From positions 4,649,024-4,713,023 of the forward strand of contig NC_084850.1 of the NCBI RefSeq assembly GCF_033115175.1: a stretch of 64,000 nt of DNA, in the 5' to 3' direction. Position numbers and translations under genes: made by a program. Positions 51,216-64,000 of the stretch are shown here, piece by piece. Source of the stretch: Lepus europaeus. Lineage: Eukaryota; Chordata; Mammalia; Lagomorpha; Leporidae. Numbering within the stretch: the stretch's first letter is position 1; every line of letters starts with the position of its first letter. The notes beneath the pieces were generated by a model, which made no database searches, was not told the origin of the DNA, and saw nothing but the letters and a program-made list of their open reading frames with translations.

Positions 51216-52310
51216 CCTTCATGATTATTTTAAAGGGAGGGAGAGACTTGGCAAACACAGAGCTGTGCTGCTTTGACCCATGCTAAATGAATACCCTGCC
51301 ACCTGCCCCCAATCGCTGGGAGGCCTATGAGACTACAGCCTTCTGGTCTCCCAAGCCTTCAGGACTGATCTCAGATTCAGGAAACCTTCCAAAGGTATTC
51401 TCATTCAGAGACTTGTCAAGGTGATGCATAAATGTCTAGCCATCTCAGCCTAATTTAGGATAAGCTTGAAGAGCTATGCTAGTTTCAGACTGCCCTGTGA
51501 AGTCACCCAATGCTTTTATCACAACTTGACTAATCCTTCTGTCTACCCTCTCTCTGTCCTATTTTATCCACTGGTGTTTTCTCCAAAAGGAACTCCATAA
51601 CTCCATAATAAATATCCTGCATGTCTAACTCTATTTCAGAATCAGCTCCATGATAAACCTAACCCACAAGAGACTAAATACATGTATCTGGCTTATTAAC
51701 ATGAACTGCAAGAAACCTAACCATTCTTCAATATTCCAGAACTGTATCTAATGTTTCTTGTTTAAATTTTATATAGAAAGACTGGAACTATTTGCTTTGT
51801 ATGCCCCTAATAAATCTCTTGGGAAAACTGAGGTACAGAGGGGTGCCAGTATTCAGATATTAGATATGGAACCAAAGCCCTGATTCTATGATGCTCTCCA
51901 TGAAAACAAGTTAGTTTTTAGTGAAACTATTACTACCTTCAAAAATGTTCAGAAAATTGAAGGTACTGTATGAAAACAGCTGGTATTTAGAATATTTCAC
52001 AATGTGGTCTGTTGAAATGTTTAAGTAATTTAAAAACATTTAAGCACTGACATTTCAGTGGTGGGACTGGTTCAAGGATAGGGTTTTCATAGCCAAGCCA
52101 GGCTACCTTGTGTTCCTTAAATTGGGCTGTGTCTTCAGATTTGGCTTTGATTTCCTCTGCCTCGTCATCTCCATCCACTTCTGCATTTTGTCTTTCAAGA
52201 TCCTCTGGCTGCCCTAAATATTCATTCTCAACCATGGCTCTGTCCCCACTTGAGCTATGTTCATAATCAGAGAAAAACTGAAGGAAAAAGGGATGTCTTC
52301 AGTGTTCTTA
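51216..52310. other. Intergenic; acidic minus-strand frame of unknown status at 51987-52235
   Basis: An 82-codon minus-strand frame starts MVENEYLGQPEDLERQ and is rich in Glu/Asp/Lys, with more regular codon use than nearby frames. No intron motif or family could be assigned. It may be an old processed-pseudogene piece. The rest shows nothing recognisable. Confidence 0.3.
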
Positions 52311-52370
52311 ATTCTTTTTTAAATATTTATTTATTTGAAAGGCAGAGCTATGGGGGGAGGAGAAAAAGAG

Positions 52371-52423
<53 letters not shown>

Positions 52424-52683
52424 CTTCCATTCACTGGTTTGCTCCCCAAGTGGCCATAACAGCCAGTGCTGGGCCAGGCCAGAGCCAGGAGCCAGGAGGG
52501 TCATCTGAGTCTTTCATGTAGGTGCAGAGACCCAAGCACTTTGGCTATCCTCTTCTGCTTTCCCAAGAGCATTAGTAGGGAGCTGGAACTGACATGGAGC
52601 AGCCAGGTCTCTAACTGGTGGCCATATGGGATGCTAGCACTGTAGGTGGCGAGTTTACTTGCTATGCCACAGCACTGGCCTGT
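52311..52683 (-). repeat. C-SINE with (GA)n
   Basis: Reverse C-SINE with (GA)n at 52376-52422 and head 'gccacagcactggcct'. Confidence 0.9.
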
Positions 52684-52812
52684 GTTCTTAATTTTTTATT
52701 GCATACCTCCTACCCAACCCCTGGGCCTGGGTGGCTGGTGTTCAAGAAATGTTTGCCAATTTGAAACAAGTCCAAAAGAGAATGCCAGGCACTTTTAAAA
52801 GTGGAAACTGTG

Positions 52813-53166
52813 GGGTTGGCGCCGTGGCTCACTTGGCTAATCCTCCACCTTCAGCACCAGAACCCCGGGTTCCAGTCCCAGTTGGGGTGCCAGCTACTAG
52901 TCCCGGTTGCTCCTCTTCCAGTCCAGCTCTCTGCTGTGGCCCGGGAGGGCAGCGGAGGATGGCCAAGTGCTTGGGTCCCTGCACCCGCATGGGAGGCCGG
53001 GAGGAAGTACCCGGCTTCTGGCTTCGGATCGGTGCGGCACTGGCCATAGTGGCCATTAGGGGAGTGAACCAATGGAAGGAAGACCTTTCTCTGTCTCTTT
53101 CTCACTGTCTATAACTTTCTCTCTGTCTCTGTCTCTCTCTCTCACTGTCTAACTGTGCCTGGCAAA
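52813..53166 (+). repeat. C-SINE, young subfamily, with TSD
   Basis: Head GGGTTGGCGCCGTGGCTCAC. AAAAGTGGAAACTGTG flanks it at 52797-52812 and 53167-53182. Confidence 0.93.
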
Positions 53167-53519
53167 AAAAGTGGAAACTGTGTATGACTTTTGCTTCATC
53201 CATCCTCTTCGGTGAAACCTAGGGCTTATTGAAAAATTACTTTCTTGGAGAGCGGCAAGATGGCGGAATAGGCAGGGAGCACAATATTAGTCCGGGGGAG
53301 AGACAGTTTAATATAAGTGGAGATACTGCAGGGTCAAGGAAGAGTAGGGGAAGAAACAGCAGAGGAAACTCTTCCGGAACTAGTGATTCACAGTGTACCT
53401 GCGTGGAGAGCGTGGGAGCCCAAGTTCGGGACACCAGCGGCAGACTCAACACACCAGTGCTGGAACGCAAGGTGAGCCGAACCTCAATAGCCCAAGACAC
53501 CAGTGGGAAAGCGGAAAGA

Positions 53520-53776
53520 TGAGACTAGAGGGAACGAGGCTTGACAAGCTAGAAGGGAATGGCGAGACAGCCCAGGTACTAAGAGAGAAAAACTGCCAGC
53601 CCAGAATACTATATCCTGCAAAGCTCTCATTTGTGAATGAAGGTGAAATTAAGACTTTTCATAGCAAACAGAAACTGAAAGAATTTGTTGCCACTCATCC
53701 TGCCCTGCAAAAGATGCTTAAAGATGTGTTACACACAGAAACACAGAAACATGGTCATCAATATGAAAGAAGGTAA
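53520..53776 (+). pseudogene. L1 ORF1 C-terminal domain remnant
   Basis: The frame keeps the C-terminal nucleic-acid-binding domain of L1 ORF1p (VLREKNCQPRILYPAKLSF, then HSKQKLKEFVATHPALQ and a stop at 53774-53776). The coiled coil and RRM are missing, so the ORF joins 5'-UTR-like sequence by internal deletion. It is not expected to form a normal ORF1p trimer. Confidence 0.75.
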
Positions 53777-55592
53777 AGGAAGGAACCCTCACAGAAAAAG
53801 ATCACAGGAAGCTCAATTTCTCTTTGACATAGAATTAAACTCTGATGCTCTGTTAAAGCAATGTGTTAAAGTAATCTATTATGTTCTCTTGATGTCTGTT
53901 AAATTCTAATTGTTCAAAAACAGCTGAATTTTTATTAAGAGCTATGGGTTATTTAAATATGTGCTTATTTTCAAAGATTTGAATAATCACCTAGTAACAA
54001 TGATCAAATTTGGTCTATGTCATGTCATGATTATAAGGAATCTTATTTCAACCAGATATTTTGGATTTTGAGCCGTCTTGGCATTCTTGACAGGCATTCA
54101 AAAAATCAAAGTTTCAAACAATCTGGTCTCTAAAATTTCCAGTAAATCCTGGACTTTGGTTTTTCCAGTTTGGGCCCAACTGAAAAAATCGAAGGACCTA
54201 TGTCTCTCATCTTATAGAGACACCAACTAATCAGGCTATTTAGATTATATTAGAAGTACTGTCAAGATGTGATGTGGTACCAGACTTTAAGTTTCTATAA
54301 TGGAAAATGCTATTAATACAAATGTTTGAGAATTAAAAATTCTAATGATCTTGTGTTACTAGACATGATAGTTATCTTAATGAGAAAGCCCCAGAGGCCT
54401 AAAGGGTGCAATACTTGTAAAATCCTACAGGTGCTTTCAAAAATACTGTGAAGTAAGCAAGTGCCTCTTGTTGGTTGATGAGTTTATAATTTTAAACATG
54501 GCGACTTAAAGTCTTTTGTCATCCATAGTTATATATGATGTGCTGCTCATAAAACTAAAGCATTGTTGGTTCTGTGTTTAGCTGTCCTCCTATAGGTTCC
54601 TATGGACTTTTTCCAGCTACTTTTATTGTATTCAGTACTTTGGGATGGCTCTGTAAACAGATGAAGCCAATAATGTATTAACAGTACCAACTGAGAGAAA
54701 GTATGGTTAACTGAGGTTACTATAAAGAAAAAGCAATTCAAATCAATTGGCAATCTACAAAAAGAGTTAAATATTTTAAAAGCTATTATTAAAATTGCTA
54801 TATTGGTCTATTATGCTATGTTATATGTGTGTACATATTGTATGTCCACATGGGGAAATTTTATTAAGAGTTTTATTTTAAATGGCTTATAGATAAGATT
54901 GTCCATAAATTTAAGCTGCTAAAATCAATCAAAGATACATTTTAATTTGTGTGACCTGAATCTGTGTATCATATGTTTGAAACGTGTTGGTAGAAAGAAA
55001 CTAAAAACATTTTATATGGTTGTGCTTAAGTTTACTGGCTAAACAAACTACACCATGTTAGATATTTAAGAGGTGTTTCCAAATACATGATTCTTAAAAT
55101 TTATAGAAGGCATTGGACCTTCTGGTAAATGTTTTCTTAAGTTGTTATCTAATGGTTGAAACTGTTTGCTAAGTATTCATGTAATATTGCTATTGTCAGC
55201 AAGCGATCTAGGACTTGCTCCCTCATTTCTCTATTCTAAGCCCAACTTGTTCTTTCATTTCTCTATTCTCTTCAAGGTAGGAAACTAATTCTATTATGAA
55301 GGAATCTGTAGGACGCACAATTTAATCTTTAGACATTATAAAAGAGATGGCTAACATTTTTCTGTAATAGCATAGCCAAAATAAGAACGTAAATAATAAT
55401 CTCATAGCTAGATTCACTTCGCCATCAGCGAAGTATACAGTAAGTAGAAAAAACCTCCCTTTCAGACCAAACGGAAAGAAGGTTTTAAAGTGAGAATATA
55501 ATTTTCCTCATGGGCATTGTCTACCTTAGAAAAAGTACTACAGAACATGCCTGTGACTATAGACTTGTAGTTCAGGCCACCGAAGATTAGAG

Positions 55593-56110
55593 ATGGAACT
55601 TGGGCACTCCCTTGACTTGCATCCTCTGGTCTGCTTTAACAAAAACCAGGAGGAAAAGAAAGCTAGGCATCAGAAGCAATGGGTGGCAGGCCTATTAATG
55701 GCTGATCTGTACAGTGATCTGCCCTCAAGGAGACCCAACAGGCCAGTCTACTGCAGTGGCTTTCAATGTGGTAAGCCTGGGCTTCAGCAGAAGTCAGCTT
55801 GTGAAGAGCCCTGGCAGCTCTGCCAAGAGTTGGATCACTGGAAATGGACCTGCCCTGGAGTCGAAGGATGCCCAGGTCAGAGCCACAGATCTTATTGGCT
55901 CTAAGCTGAAAAGCCCTTCACTCAGCCCAACTTCCAAAGTGACCACTGCAGCTGAGGGGATGGTCAAGTAGGGTCAGCAACATTGCAGGCAGAACTGTAA
56001 ATTTCTTGTTAGAGATGCCCCCTGCCTTTACCTGGCCAGCTCTCCTCCCAGGCCAGCCAAGTAATGAAAGTCAACAGAGTGCCTTCCCCTAGGAGGTTCA
56101 CACCTCCCTT
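55593..56110 (+). pseudogene. Degenerate retroviral gag nucleocapsid-protease fragment inside the L1-ended element
   Basis: A frame here carries a damaged zinc-knuckle pair (FQCGKPG...C, then LCQELDHWKWTCP). About 200 bp on, out of frame, a protease-start-like segment (NFLLE at about 55998) and a 'ggaggttcacacctccc' segment follow in the spacing seen in class I endogenous retroviruses. Stops and frameshifts are frequent. The assignment rests on motifs, not on an alignment. Confidence 0.5.
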
Positions 56111-56811
56111 AGGATAAACCCCATGTGAAGAGATAGGTAGGTCTGGGCCTCTTAACTTATAAGGCCTAAAGCCCATCAGATTATTAACAAGCCCCTTCTA
56201 TCAGGTTCTATTTGCCTCTCAATCAGAAAAATTACTTGTAGCTTAGACAGCACCTTTCTTAGCTCCTCTAATAATGACTCTGTCCTTTGTTCTAGACCCT
56301 GTCTAGGGCACTTGGGCCTCATTCCTTTGTAATCATAATCTCTACTCTACCACCAATGGCTCTACTCCCAACCTGTGTGTACTGATGGTCCTCTTCCCCA
56401 CTTAATGCTGTATAATTATTCAAACCTGGTAAATGCCACTCTTAGGATCGTTGGTTACTATCCTCACCCTGTCTTTTATGACCTTGTCTAAATATGATCA
56501 GAGTCGGCGAACTTGAAAGGCTTCCATAGCCTTGGCAACTCATGACGACAGCCTAGGATGGTTACTGGCGCCATAAACTAGAGTGTGAATTTGCTGGGTC
56601 AATAACAGGAGCCACTGTGCACTTGCTCCTCATGTGGGATCTCTGTCCTTAATGTGCTGTCCATTGTGATTTAATGCTATAACTAGTACTGAAACAGTAT
56701 GTTTCACTTTGTGTTTCTATGTGGGTGCAAACTGTTGAAATCTTTATACTAAATCGATCTTCTGTATGTAAAGAGAATTGAAAATGAAAAAAAAAGAAAA
56801 ATTACTTTCTT

Positions 56812-57257
56812 ATTGATGGCTTTTTGATAAGTGTAATGTAATTATGTCCTTAGTTCACAAAGCTCAGAAACAGCACATGTTTCTATGAGAAAGTATTACG
56901 GATGACAAGGAAAGAGAATACAGATAGAAAGCATCTCCTGGCTTTTCCCAGGAGGATGCCCCAGTAGCAGTGGCAGCAGCAACTGCAGCAGGCTGTGGGC
57001 AATGGCTATACTCTATCTCCTAAGGAGGGAGGCCTCTCACAAAGAGCCATCCTGCTCCTCCATTTCCTCGATATGTGCCAGGAAAGTGAATCAAAGGATG
57101 TAGCCTCTCGGAATGGGAATGATAGAAGCAACTAGTACACAGTGTGGCCATGAGGAGTAAATGAGCTAATGTTTTTAGTTTAGTTTAGCTAATGTTTTAG
57201 TTCAGTATGTTGCTTGGGGCATGAAAAGCTCCCAGTAACAATACTAATATTGATGTG

Positions 57258-57290
<33 letters not shown>

Positions 57291-57559
57291 CTCCAATTTT
57301 GCCTAGCATTGTGCTAGGTTATCTAATTGGGGAATTAGGAATGAGTCAGAGATGAAGGGCTCAGTTTTCCAGAAGCTCAAATAGAAGGCTGTGTGTCCTT
57401 TCTGACCACGGAGGACAGTGAATGGTTGTTGACAAAGGAGCTGTGACCCTCATTCTTCCCATCTCTTATTCCCTCTCTCTTGCTGCTTTTCACCAGCCCT
57501 TCAGGTCTCTGCCCTCCAGTAACACTGCCAAGCATGTTCTCCACGGTTGCCTCTCTCTC
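56812..57559. other. Intergenic; (CA)n at 57259-57290
   Basis: A (CA)n microsatellite is present. A tandem 'tagtttagtttagctaatgtttt' stretch lies near 57170-57205. No gene was seen. Confidence 0.5.
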
Positions 57560-57840
57560 TTTTTGGAGTTCCCTGTTTGCAGACATGAATGTGGCTTGTT
57601 CTTTCATCTCCTTCAAGTGTTTGTTCAAATGTTACTTTACTTGTGAGGTAACTCCACAGAAACTAACAAACACTCTTTTTTCCTGGCTTTATTTTCTCTA
57701 GACTAGGGCTGCCCACAGACATTGTATTTGCTTACTTATTCATTTGTAAGCTCTGCCAGGACAGGGACCTAAAACTCTAGAACCACCAATAGTGCCTAGT
57801 ATACATATTTGATACATAAATATTTGTTGCACAAATGAAT
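57560..57840 (+). repeat. L2-like ancient LINE 3' end
   Basis: 'gtaagctctgccaggacaggg', 'tagtgcctagtatacat' and 'aaatatttgttgcacaaatga' occur in the order of the L2 3' end. Confidence 0.6.
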
Positions 57841-58408
57841 AGGAAAAGGGGGTCCTTTAGATGGAGAAAAGGAAGTTATCAAAGGGCTTCTTTGGAGGAC
57901 CATGGCGTTTGGGCTGCACTGTACGGAGCAGTGTGACTTATAGAGACAAGGGAAAGGGCAGGGTTTCTGGGCAAAAGGCACAACACAAGCAAAACAAAGA
58001 GGCAGGGAACTGTTACGACAGTGGTTAAGTCGGAAACCTTGCAAATACACGGACTCACGCAGCTGCCCTACAACAAGGAAAGTATCCGCGGGTCGCCGGT
58101 GAATAAAGCTTCCAGGTAGCAGAGTGACCCCAGCTGTGCACTTTGGGCCTCAGCTCCGCCCACTGTGGACTGGATCCTGTCAGCGGAACTTGGTAGGCTT
58201 CAGGCCCCGCCCAGAGGGCGGGGTGAGGGAAAGACGCGCAAGCGCATGCTCACTCGAGCCGTTGCCCGGGCCTCTGGGCCCGGGGCGGCTCCAGCGGGTG
58301 GTCATTGCTGGTTCCTGACGCGGCGGCCGTGGTGGCAGCGCTGGCTGCTGCCTGCCTCACCGTCGCAGTTTGTCACCGCCGCACTGGAGTGGCTTTGCCG
58401 GAGCAGAA

Positions 58409-60206
<1,798 letters not shown>

Positions 60207-60821
60207 TGAAAGAGGGCAGGGAATTGGTTTCCCTTCAAAAACTGCAAGTGGTACTGTCCAGTTCCTTCTCCTCAGGTGGTAGGAAGCATACTCCCTAGGG
60301 AGGTGCAGTGTTGGACCTAAGTCCAGCTCTAGGACTAACTCTGTTCCCTCCAGGCTCCCTGGAGGTAAGGTTCAGGACAGGGTAAGAACATCTGAGGACC
60401 TCCCATGCAGCTAAGGCTGCTGTTGCTAACTTGTTGCCTAGCGAAGGTGCAGTAAGGTTTGATGAGGGCTATTGCCTGCTCTCTGAGAATTAGATCCAAA
60501 AGCTGAGTGTTAGATGATACTCAGAGCCCATTGGTGCCAAGGAATACCAGTCTTGGCCTTGAAAACCACCTGATAAAATGGCTTTCTTTAATTGGAGCTT
60601 GACAAAATGGGAATGTAGAAGAACGGATGAACTTAAAAACATTATTTTAAATTTTATAAAATGCATGATTATTTGATGAAAAAAATGGAAAGGAAGGTTA
60701 AAGAATATGTCACCTGTAATTCTGCCACCCCCAGGAGAGATGCATTTTTCCGCCTTAAGATATATTATTTTTCTCTTATGAGGTTATCATAATATCATAT
60801 ATAATTCTGTATCCTGAACTT

Positions 60822-61081
60822 TTTAAAAGACTTATTTATAAATTTAAAAGAGGGGGGGTGTTGTGGCATAACAGGTTAAGCCACCATCTGTGATGCTGGC
60901 ATCCCATATGGGCACTGGTTCAAGTCCCAGCTGTTCCACTTCTGATCCAGCTCCTACTAATGCACCTGGGAAAGCAGTGGAAGATACCCCATAGCCCTTA
61001 GGCCTCTGTACCCACATGGGAGACTTGGATGAAGCTCCTGGCTTCGGCCTGCCCCAGCCCTGGCCATTGTGGATGGAAGAT

Positions 61082-61141
<60 letters not shown>

Positions 61142-61664
61142 TTCTTTTCTTTCTTTCCTTCCTTCCTTCCTTCCTTCCTTCCTTCCTTCCTTCCTTCCTT
61201 CCTCCTTTCCTTTACCTTCCTCCTTTCCTTTCCCTTCCCTTCCCTTTCCCCCTTTCCCCCTTTCCACCTTTCCCCCTCTCTCTCTTTCCCTCTCTCTCTC
61301 TCTCTTTCTCTCTCTCTCTTTCTTTCTCTTTCTCTCTCTCCCCCCCAACCCATAGTTCTGACTTCAAATAAATAAATCATTTAAAAAAAAAGGCTGGGCG
61401 GGGGGAGACATCTTCCATTAGCTGGTTCACTCTCCAAATGGCCACAATAGCCAGAGATGGGCTAGACAGAAACCAGGAACTCCATTTGGATCTTCCATAT
61501 GGGTGGCAAGATTCATACTTGAGCCATGACCTGCTGCCTCCCAGGTATGTTAGTAGGGAGCTGATTGGAAACAGAGTAGCAAGGACCAAACTGGCACTGT
61601 GATATGTGATGCAGGCATCCCAAGCAGGAGTTTAACCTGATGTATTAAAGTGCTAACCTTTGTA
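60822..61664 (-). repeat. C-SINE (IDS intron 3), split by a plus-strand C-SINE
   Basis: Its T-rich tail is at 60822-60850 and its body at 61391-61664 in reverse orientation. Between them lies a later plus-strand insertion. Confidence 0.75.
60851..61390 (+). repeat. Nested C-SINE with a large pyrimidine microsatellite tail
   Basis: Head 'gggggtgttgtggcataaca', body through 'ccctggccattgtggatgga', then (TTTC)n, (TTCC)n, (TCCC)n and (CT)n at 61080-61345, and an 'aataaataaatc' A-rich end. Confidence 0.88.
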
Positions 61665-61862
61665 TCCTCAAATTTTAAAATAACATTTCCCCACAATGTC
61701 ATTATTATTAAATCATTTTTAATGAGCATAGTAGTCTGACATATAGGTGTACCATCCTTCAGTCCAAGTTGAAGTTTTCAGTGCTGTACATTTGCTGTTG
61801 GAAATAGAAAACTGTTAATAGCACCAGGAATCTAGGCAACTAGTCTCAGCTCTGCCACTTTT

Positions 61863-62173
61863 TTAAAATAATTTTTTATTTATTTAGGGGCATAGTTACA
61901 GAGAGAGAGAGAAGCAGAGAGCGTGATGATCCATCTGCTGGTTCACCTTCCACATGGCCTCAACAGCCAGTGTTGAGCCAGGCTGATACCTGGAGCCAGG
62001 AGCACTCCCGTGTGGGTGCAGGGGTCCAAGTACTTGGGCTGTCCCCCACTGCTTTCCCCAGCACATTAGCAGGGAGCTGGACTGAAAGTGGAGCACTCGA
62101 CTGAAATGGGTGCCCATATGAGATTCTGGCACTGCAAATGGTGGCTTTACTCACTGTGCCACAGTAGTGGCCC
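61863..62173 (-). repeat. C-SINE in IDS intron 3
   Basis: Reverse C-SINE from 'ataattttttatttatttag' to 'gtgccacagtagtggccc'. Confidence 0.87.
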
Positions 62174-62177
62174 ATCA

Positions 62178-62556
62178 CTTTTTTGGTAATTTTAATTTAT
62201 TTTAAAGGAGGAGGGAGACATGCACACGCATGCGTGCGTGCACACACACACACAGAGAGAGAGAGAGATACAGATAGAGAGAGAGAGAAATCTTCCCTTT
62301 GCTGGCTCACTCCCTGAATGCCTGACCCACAACATCTGGGGCTCTGCCAGGCTGAAACCAGGAAACTAGTACTTAAATCTGGACCTCCCACTTGGGCAAC
62401 AGGGAACCAAAAACTTGAGCTATCATCTGCTCCCTCCCAGGTTGTGCATTAGTAGGAAGTTGAAATCAGAAGCAGAATCAGGTCTTGAAGGCAGTCTGAT
62501 ATGGCATGCGAATATCTTAAGTGGCATCTTAATTGTTGTGCCAAATGCTTGGCCCC
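62178..62556 (-). repeat. C-SINE in IDS intron 3
   Basis: Reverse C-SINE with (CA)n(GA)n at 62240-62288 and head 'ttgtgccaaatgcttggcccc'. Confidence 0.83.
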
Positions 62557-62655
62557 CAGCTCTGCCATTTCTTAGCTGTGAAGTTGACCTTGGGCAAATT
62601 GTTCATCCTCTTTGAGCCTCCAATTCCTTATGTGGAAAGGTGGAGTCATAAGCTG
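62557..62655 (+). repeat. MIR remnant
   Basis: 'agctctgccatttcttagctg', 'gaccttgggcaaattgttca' and 'ctttgagcctccaattcctta' fit MIR. Its left part ('agctctgccactt', 61848) lies beyond the two SINEs, so they landed inside it. Confidence 0.75.
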
Positions 62656-63104
62656 TCTTGACTACTTTCCAGGGAAGCATCTCAGTCAGCTAGTTAATGA
62701 GTGTGAAAGAGCATTGAAGGCAAGAGTTCCATTGAGGTGGTAGTGCTTGTCCTTCGGGCTGACAACTTGAATGTTCTCAGTAGCTTTCCCTTTGTTCACT
62801 CGTTATCATTGCTGGGCTCAGCAGCCCTCCTCTTTCAGAACCCAGTCCAGGTTGAGAATAACTTTGAGCTTCACTGTGTTCTAGCCAGAGAGTAAAAGCT
62901 TTCCCTTGCAGTCCTTGTGAAAACAGATTTTTTAACTGGGTATTTGTTCTCAAGACCTTTGTCAAGTTTGGGCCTGCTCCATGATGACAGTAGCCACCAC
63001 TGAGTGACAAATACATGCCGTTGATTGTACTGGCTGCTCCTTTAATCCTCTCAGTGGTAACCAAGGTAGATTTTTATCATTGTTTTCATTTCCCTAGTAG
63101 AAAT

Positions 63105-63415
63105 TTTTAAAATCTTTATGTATTTTAAGTACTTGAAAGGCAGAGCATGGGGCAGGGGCTGGGGAGAAAGTGAGAGAGAGAGTGCTAGCTTCCTGCAACA
63201 ACCAGGGCTGGACCAGACTGAAGCCAGCAGCCAGACCTCTATCCAGGTCTCCCATGTGGGTGGAAGGGGCCCAAGTACCGAAGCTGTCATCTGCCACCTC
63301 CTAGGAAACTGGATTGGAATTGGAGCAGCTGTGTCTTGAACTGGTACTTAGATATGGGATGTGGGCTTTGCAAGCAGCAGCTTAAACTGCTGCACCAAAA
63401 TGCCACAGGGCCCCT
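63105..63415 (-). repeat. C-SINE in IDS intron 3, nested in a MIR
   Basis: Reverse C-SINE from 'tttttaaaatctttatgtatt' to 'gcaccaaaatgccacagggcccc'. Confidence 0.87.
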
Positions 63416-63540
63416 CCATAGGTGGAAATTGAGGCTCATAAAGGTCAAGTAGCTTGCCCAACCTTGTTCAGGTTCTAAGGGGGTCATGTCAGGCCTTGAA
63501 CTGAGATCTGTTGTCTTCGTATGTGGACTTCCCACTTTGC
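63416..63540 (+). repeat. MIR remnant, right part
   Basis: 'ggtggaaattgaggctcataaagg', 'caagtagcttgccca' and 'ccttgaactgagatctg' fit MIR order; the left part lies near 63060-63104. Beyond 63540 to the window end only IDS intron sequence, perhaps with L2-like decay, is seen. Confidence 0.7.
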
Positions 63541-64000
63541 TATATTAGCAGGTCCTCTATCTACTGTCCCTTTCCCTCCAGTCTTGCTTCTTTTGGAGGT
63601 CTCCATTAGAGCCCCAGTGCATCATTGTGCTGGTGATGCTGTTTTTCCCATGATTCTGCCTGCAGTCCCCTCTGCTTCTTCTGTCTAGCCCTTAAAGGCA
63701 GCAATTGCCTTCAAATCCTTCACAAGCCTTGGTGACTTCTGGAAGCCTTCCTTGCAGACCCTCACCTGACCCATGTCACTTTCCCTGGGGATCCCCCACT
63801 TACTTGACACTCCTACTCTTCTGAGAGCTGACAAAATTTGTTTGGTTGCATGTGTTGTTATTTTGTCTTCTGAAATAGACTTTAAATTATTAAGCATAAG
63901 TCTGGGTTTCTACTTCACGAATGATCACTTGAACTTGAAATCTCAAGGCATGGGTTTTAGTCTCTGGGTTTTACCAGGCAAGGCATGGGCCTTTTCTGAG

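Larger units (their letters stand above)
53247..56795 (+). mobile_element. Composite L1-ended retrotransposon lacking ORF2 (HAL1-like chimera)
   Basis: The 3549-bp element is flanked by a perfect 16-bp duplication, GAAAAATTACTTTCTT (53231-53246 and 56796-56811), and ends in a short A run. It starts like an L1 5' UTR ('ggcaagatggcggaatagg'), includes the C-terminal part of L1 ORF1, and ends with about 300 bp of lagomorph L1 3' UTR ('gatctctgtccttaatgtgc', 'gtgtttctatgtgggtgcaa'). No ORF2 was seen. The middle is mostly AT-rich non-L1 DNA and includes a degenerate retroviral gag-protease piece. It therefore moved by L1-type retrotransposition as one unit, presumably in trans. HAL1 ('half-L1') elements are the nearest known class. 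Confidence 0.8.

Noticed and set aside
60844-61380. 178-codon minus-strand frame rich in Lys/Glu/Arg
   Set aside because: It is a translation of the (TTTC)n/(TTCC)n microsatellite.

Overview
This window looks like lagomorph (rabbit, Oryctolagus-type) nuclear DNA. The main sign is about thirty copies of the tRNA-derived lagomorph C-SINE, in both orientations. Others are lagomorph-type L1 3' ends and a betaretroviral provirus. Three multi-exon protein genes are recognisable: an HSFX3/4-like heat-shock-factor gene (+), the ASCH-domain gene EOLA (-) and the first three exons of iduronate 2-sulfatase IDS (+). HSFX, EOLA and IDS are neighbours on human Xq28, so this is very likely the matching part of the rabbit X chromosome (inference from synteny). 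EOLA and IDS are divergently transcribed, as in human.

Layout. 1-3349: C-SINEs and an old L1 that carries a solo LTR. 3350-10841: a complete-ended but defective betaretroviral provirus on the minus strand. Its two 947-bp LTRs differ at one base and it is flanked by a 6-bp target duplication. 10842-21500: SINE-rich intergenic DNA with a TSD-flanked U2 snRNA fragment and a solo LTR nested in a SINE. 21554-22978: HSFX. 25308-26601: EOLA coding exons, with a probable untranslated exon near 30.1 kb and a CpG island at about 30.6-32.4 kb. 31.4-33.25 kb: a strongly G-rich, strand-asymmetric GC-box tract. 33.25-53.2 kb: no coding gene recognised; nested SINEs and L1s. 53247-56795: a composite retrotransposon with L1 ends, an L1 ORF1 remnant and a degenerate retroviral gag-protease segment, and no ORF2. 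58.1-64 kb: IDS CpG-island promoter, exons 1-3 and a SINE-rich intron 3 that runs off the window.

The host genes do not form an operon-like unit. IDS is a lysosomal sulfatase, EOLA is probably a nucleic-acid-binding ASCH protein, and HSFX is a probable testis-type transcription factor. The most notable biology is the mobile DNA. The provirus is nearly new by LTR divergence yet broken in gag, pol (RNase H/integrase) and env, which suggests it was copied in trans by a helper. The L1-bounded chimera at 53-57 kb is the best candidate for an undescribed element family. All calls come from reading the sequence; no database search was run.
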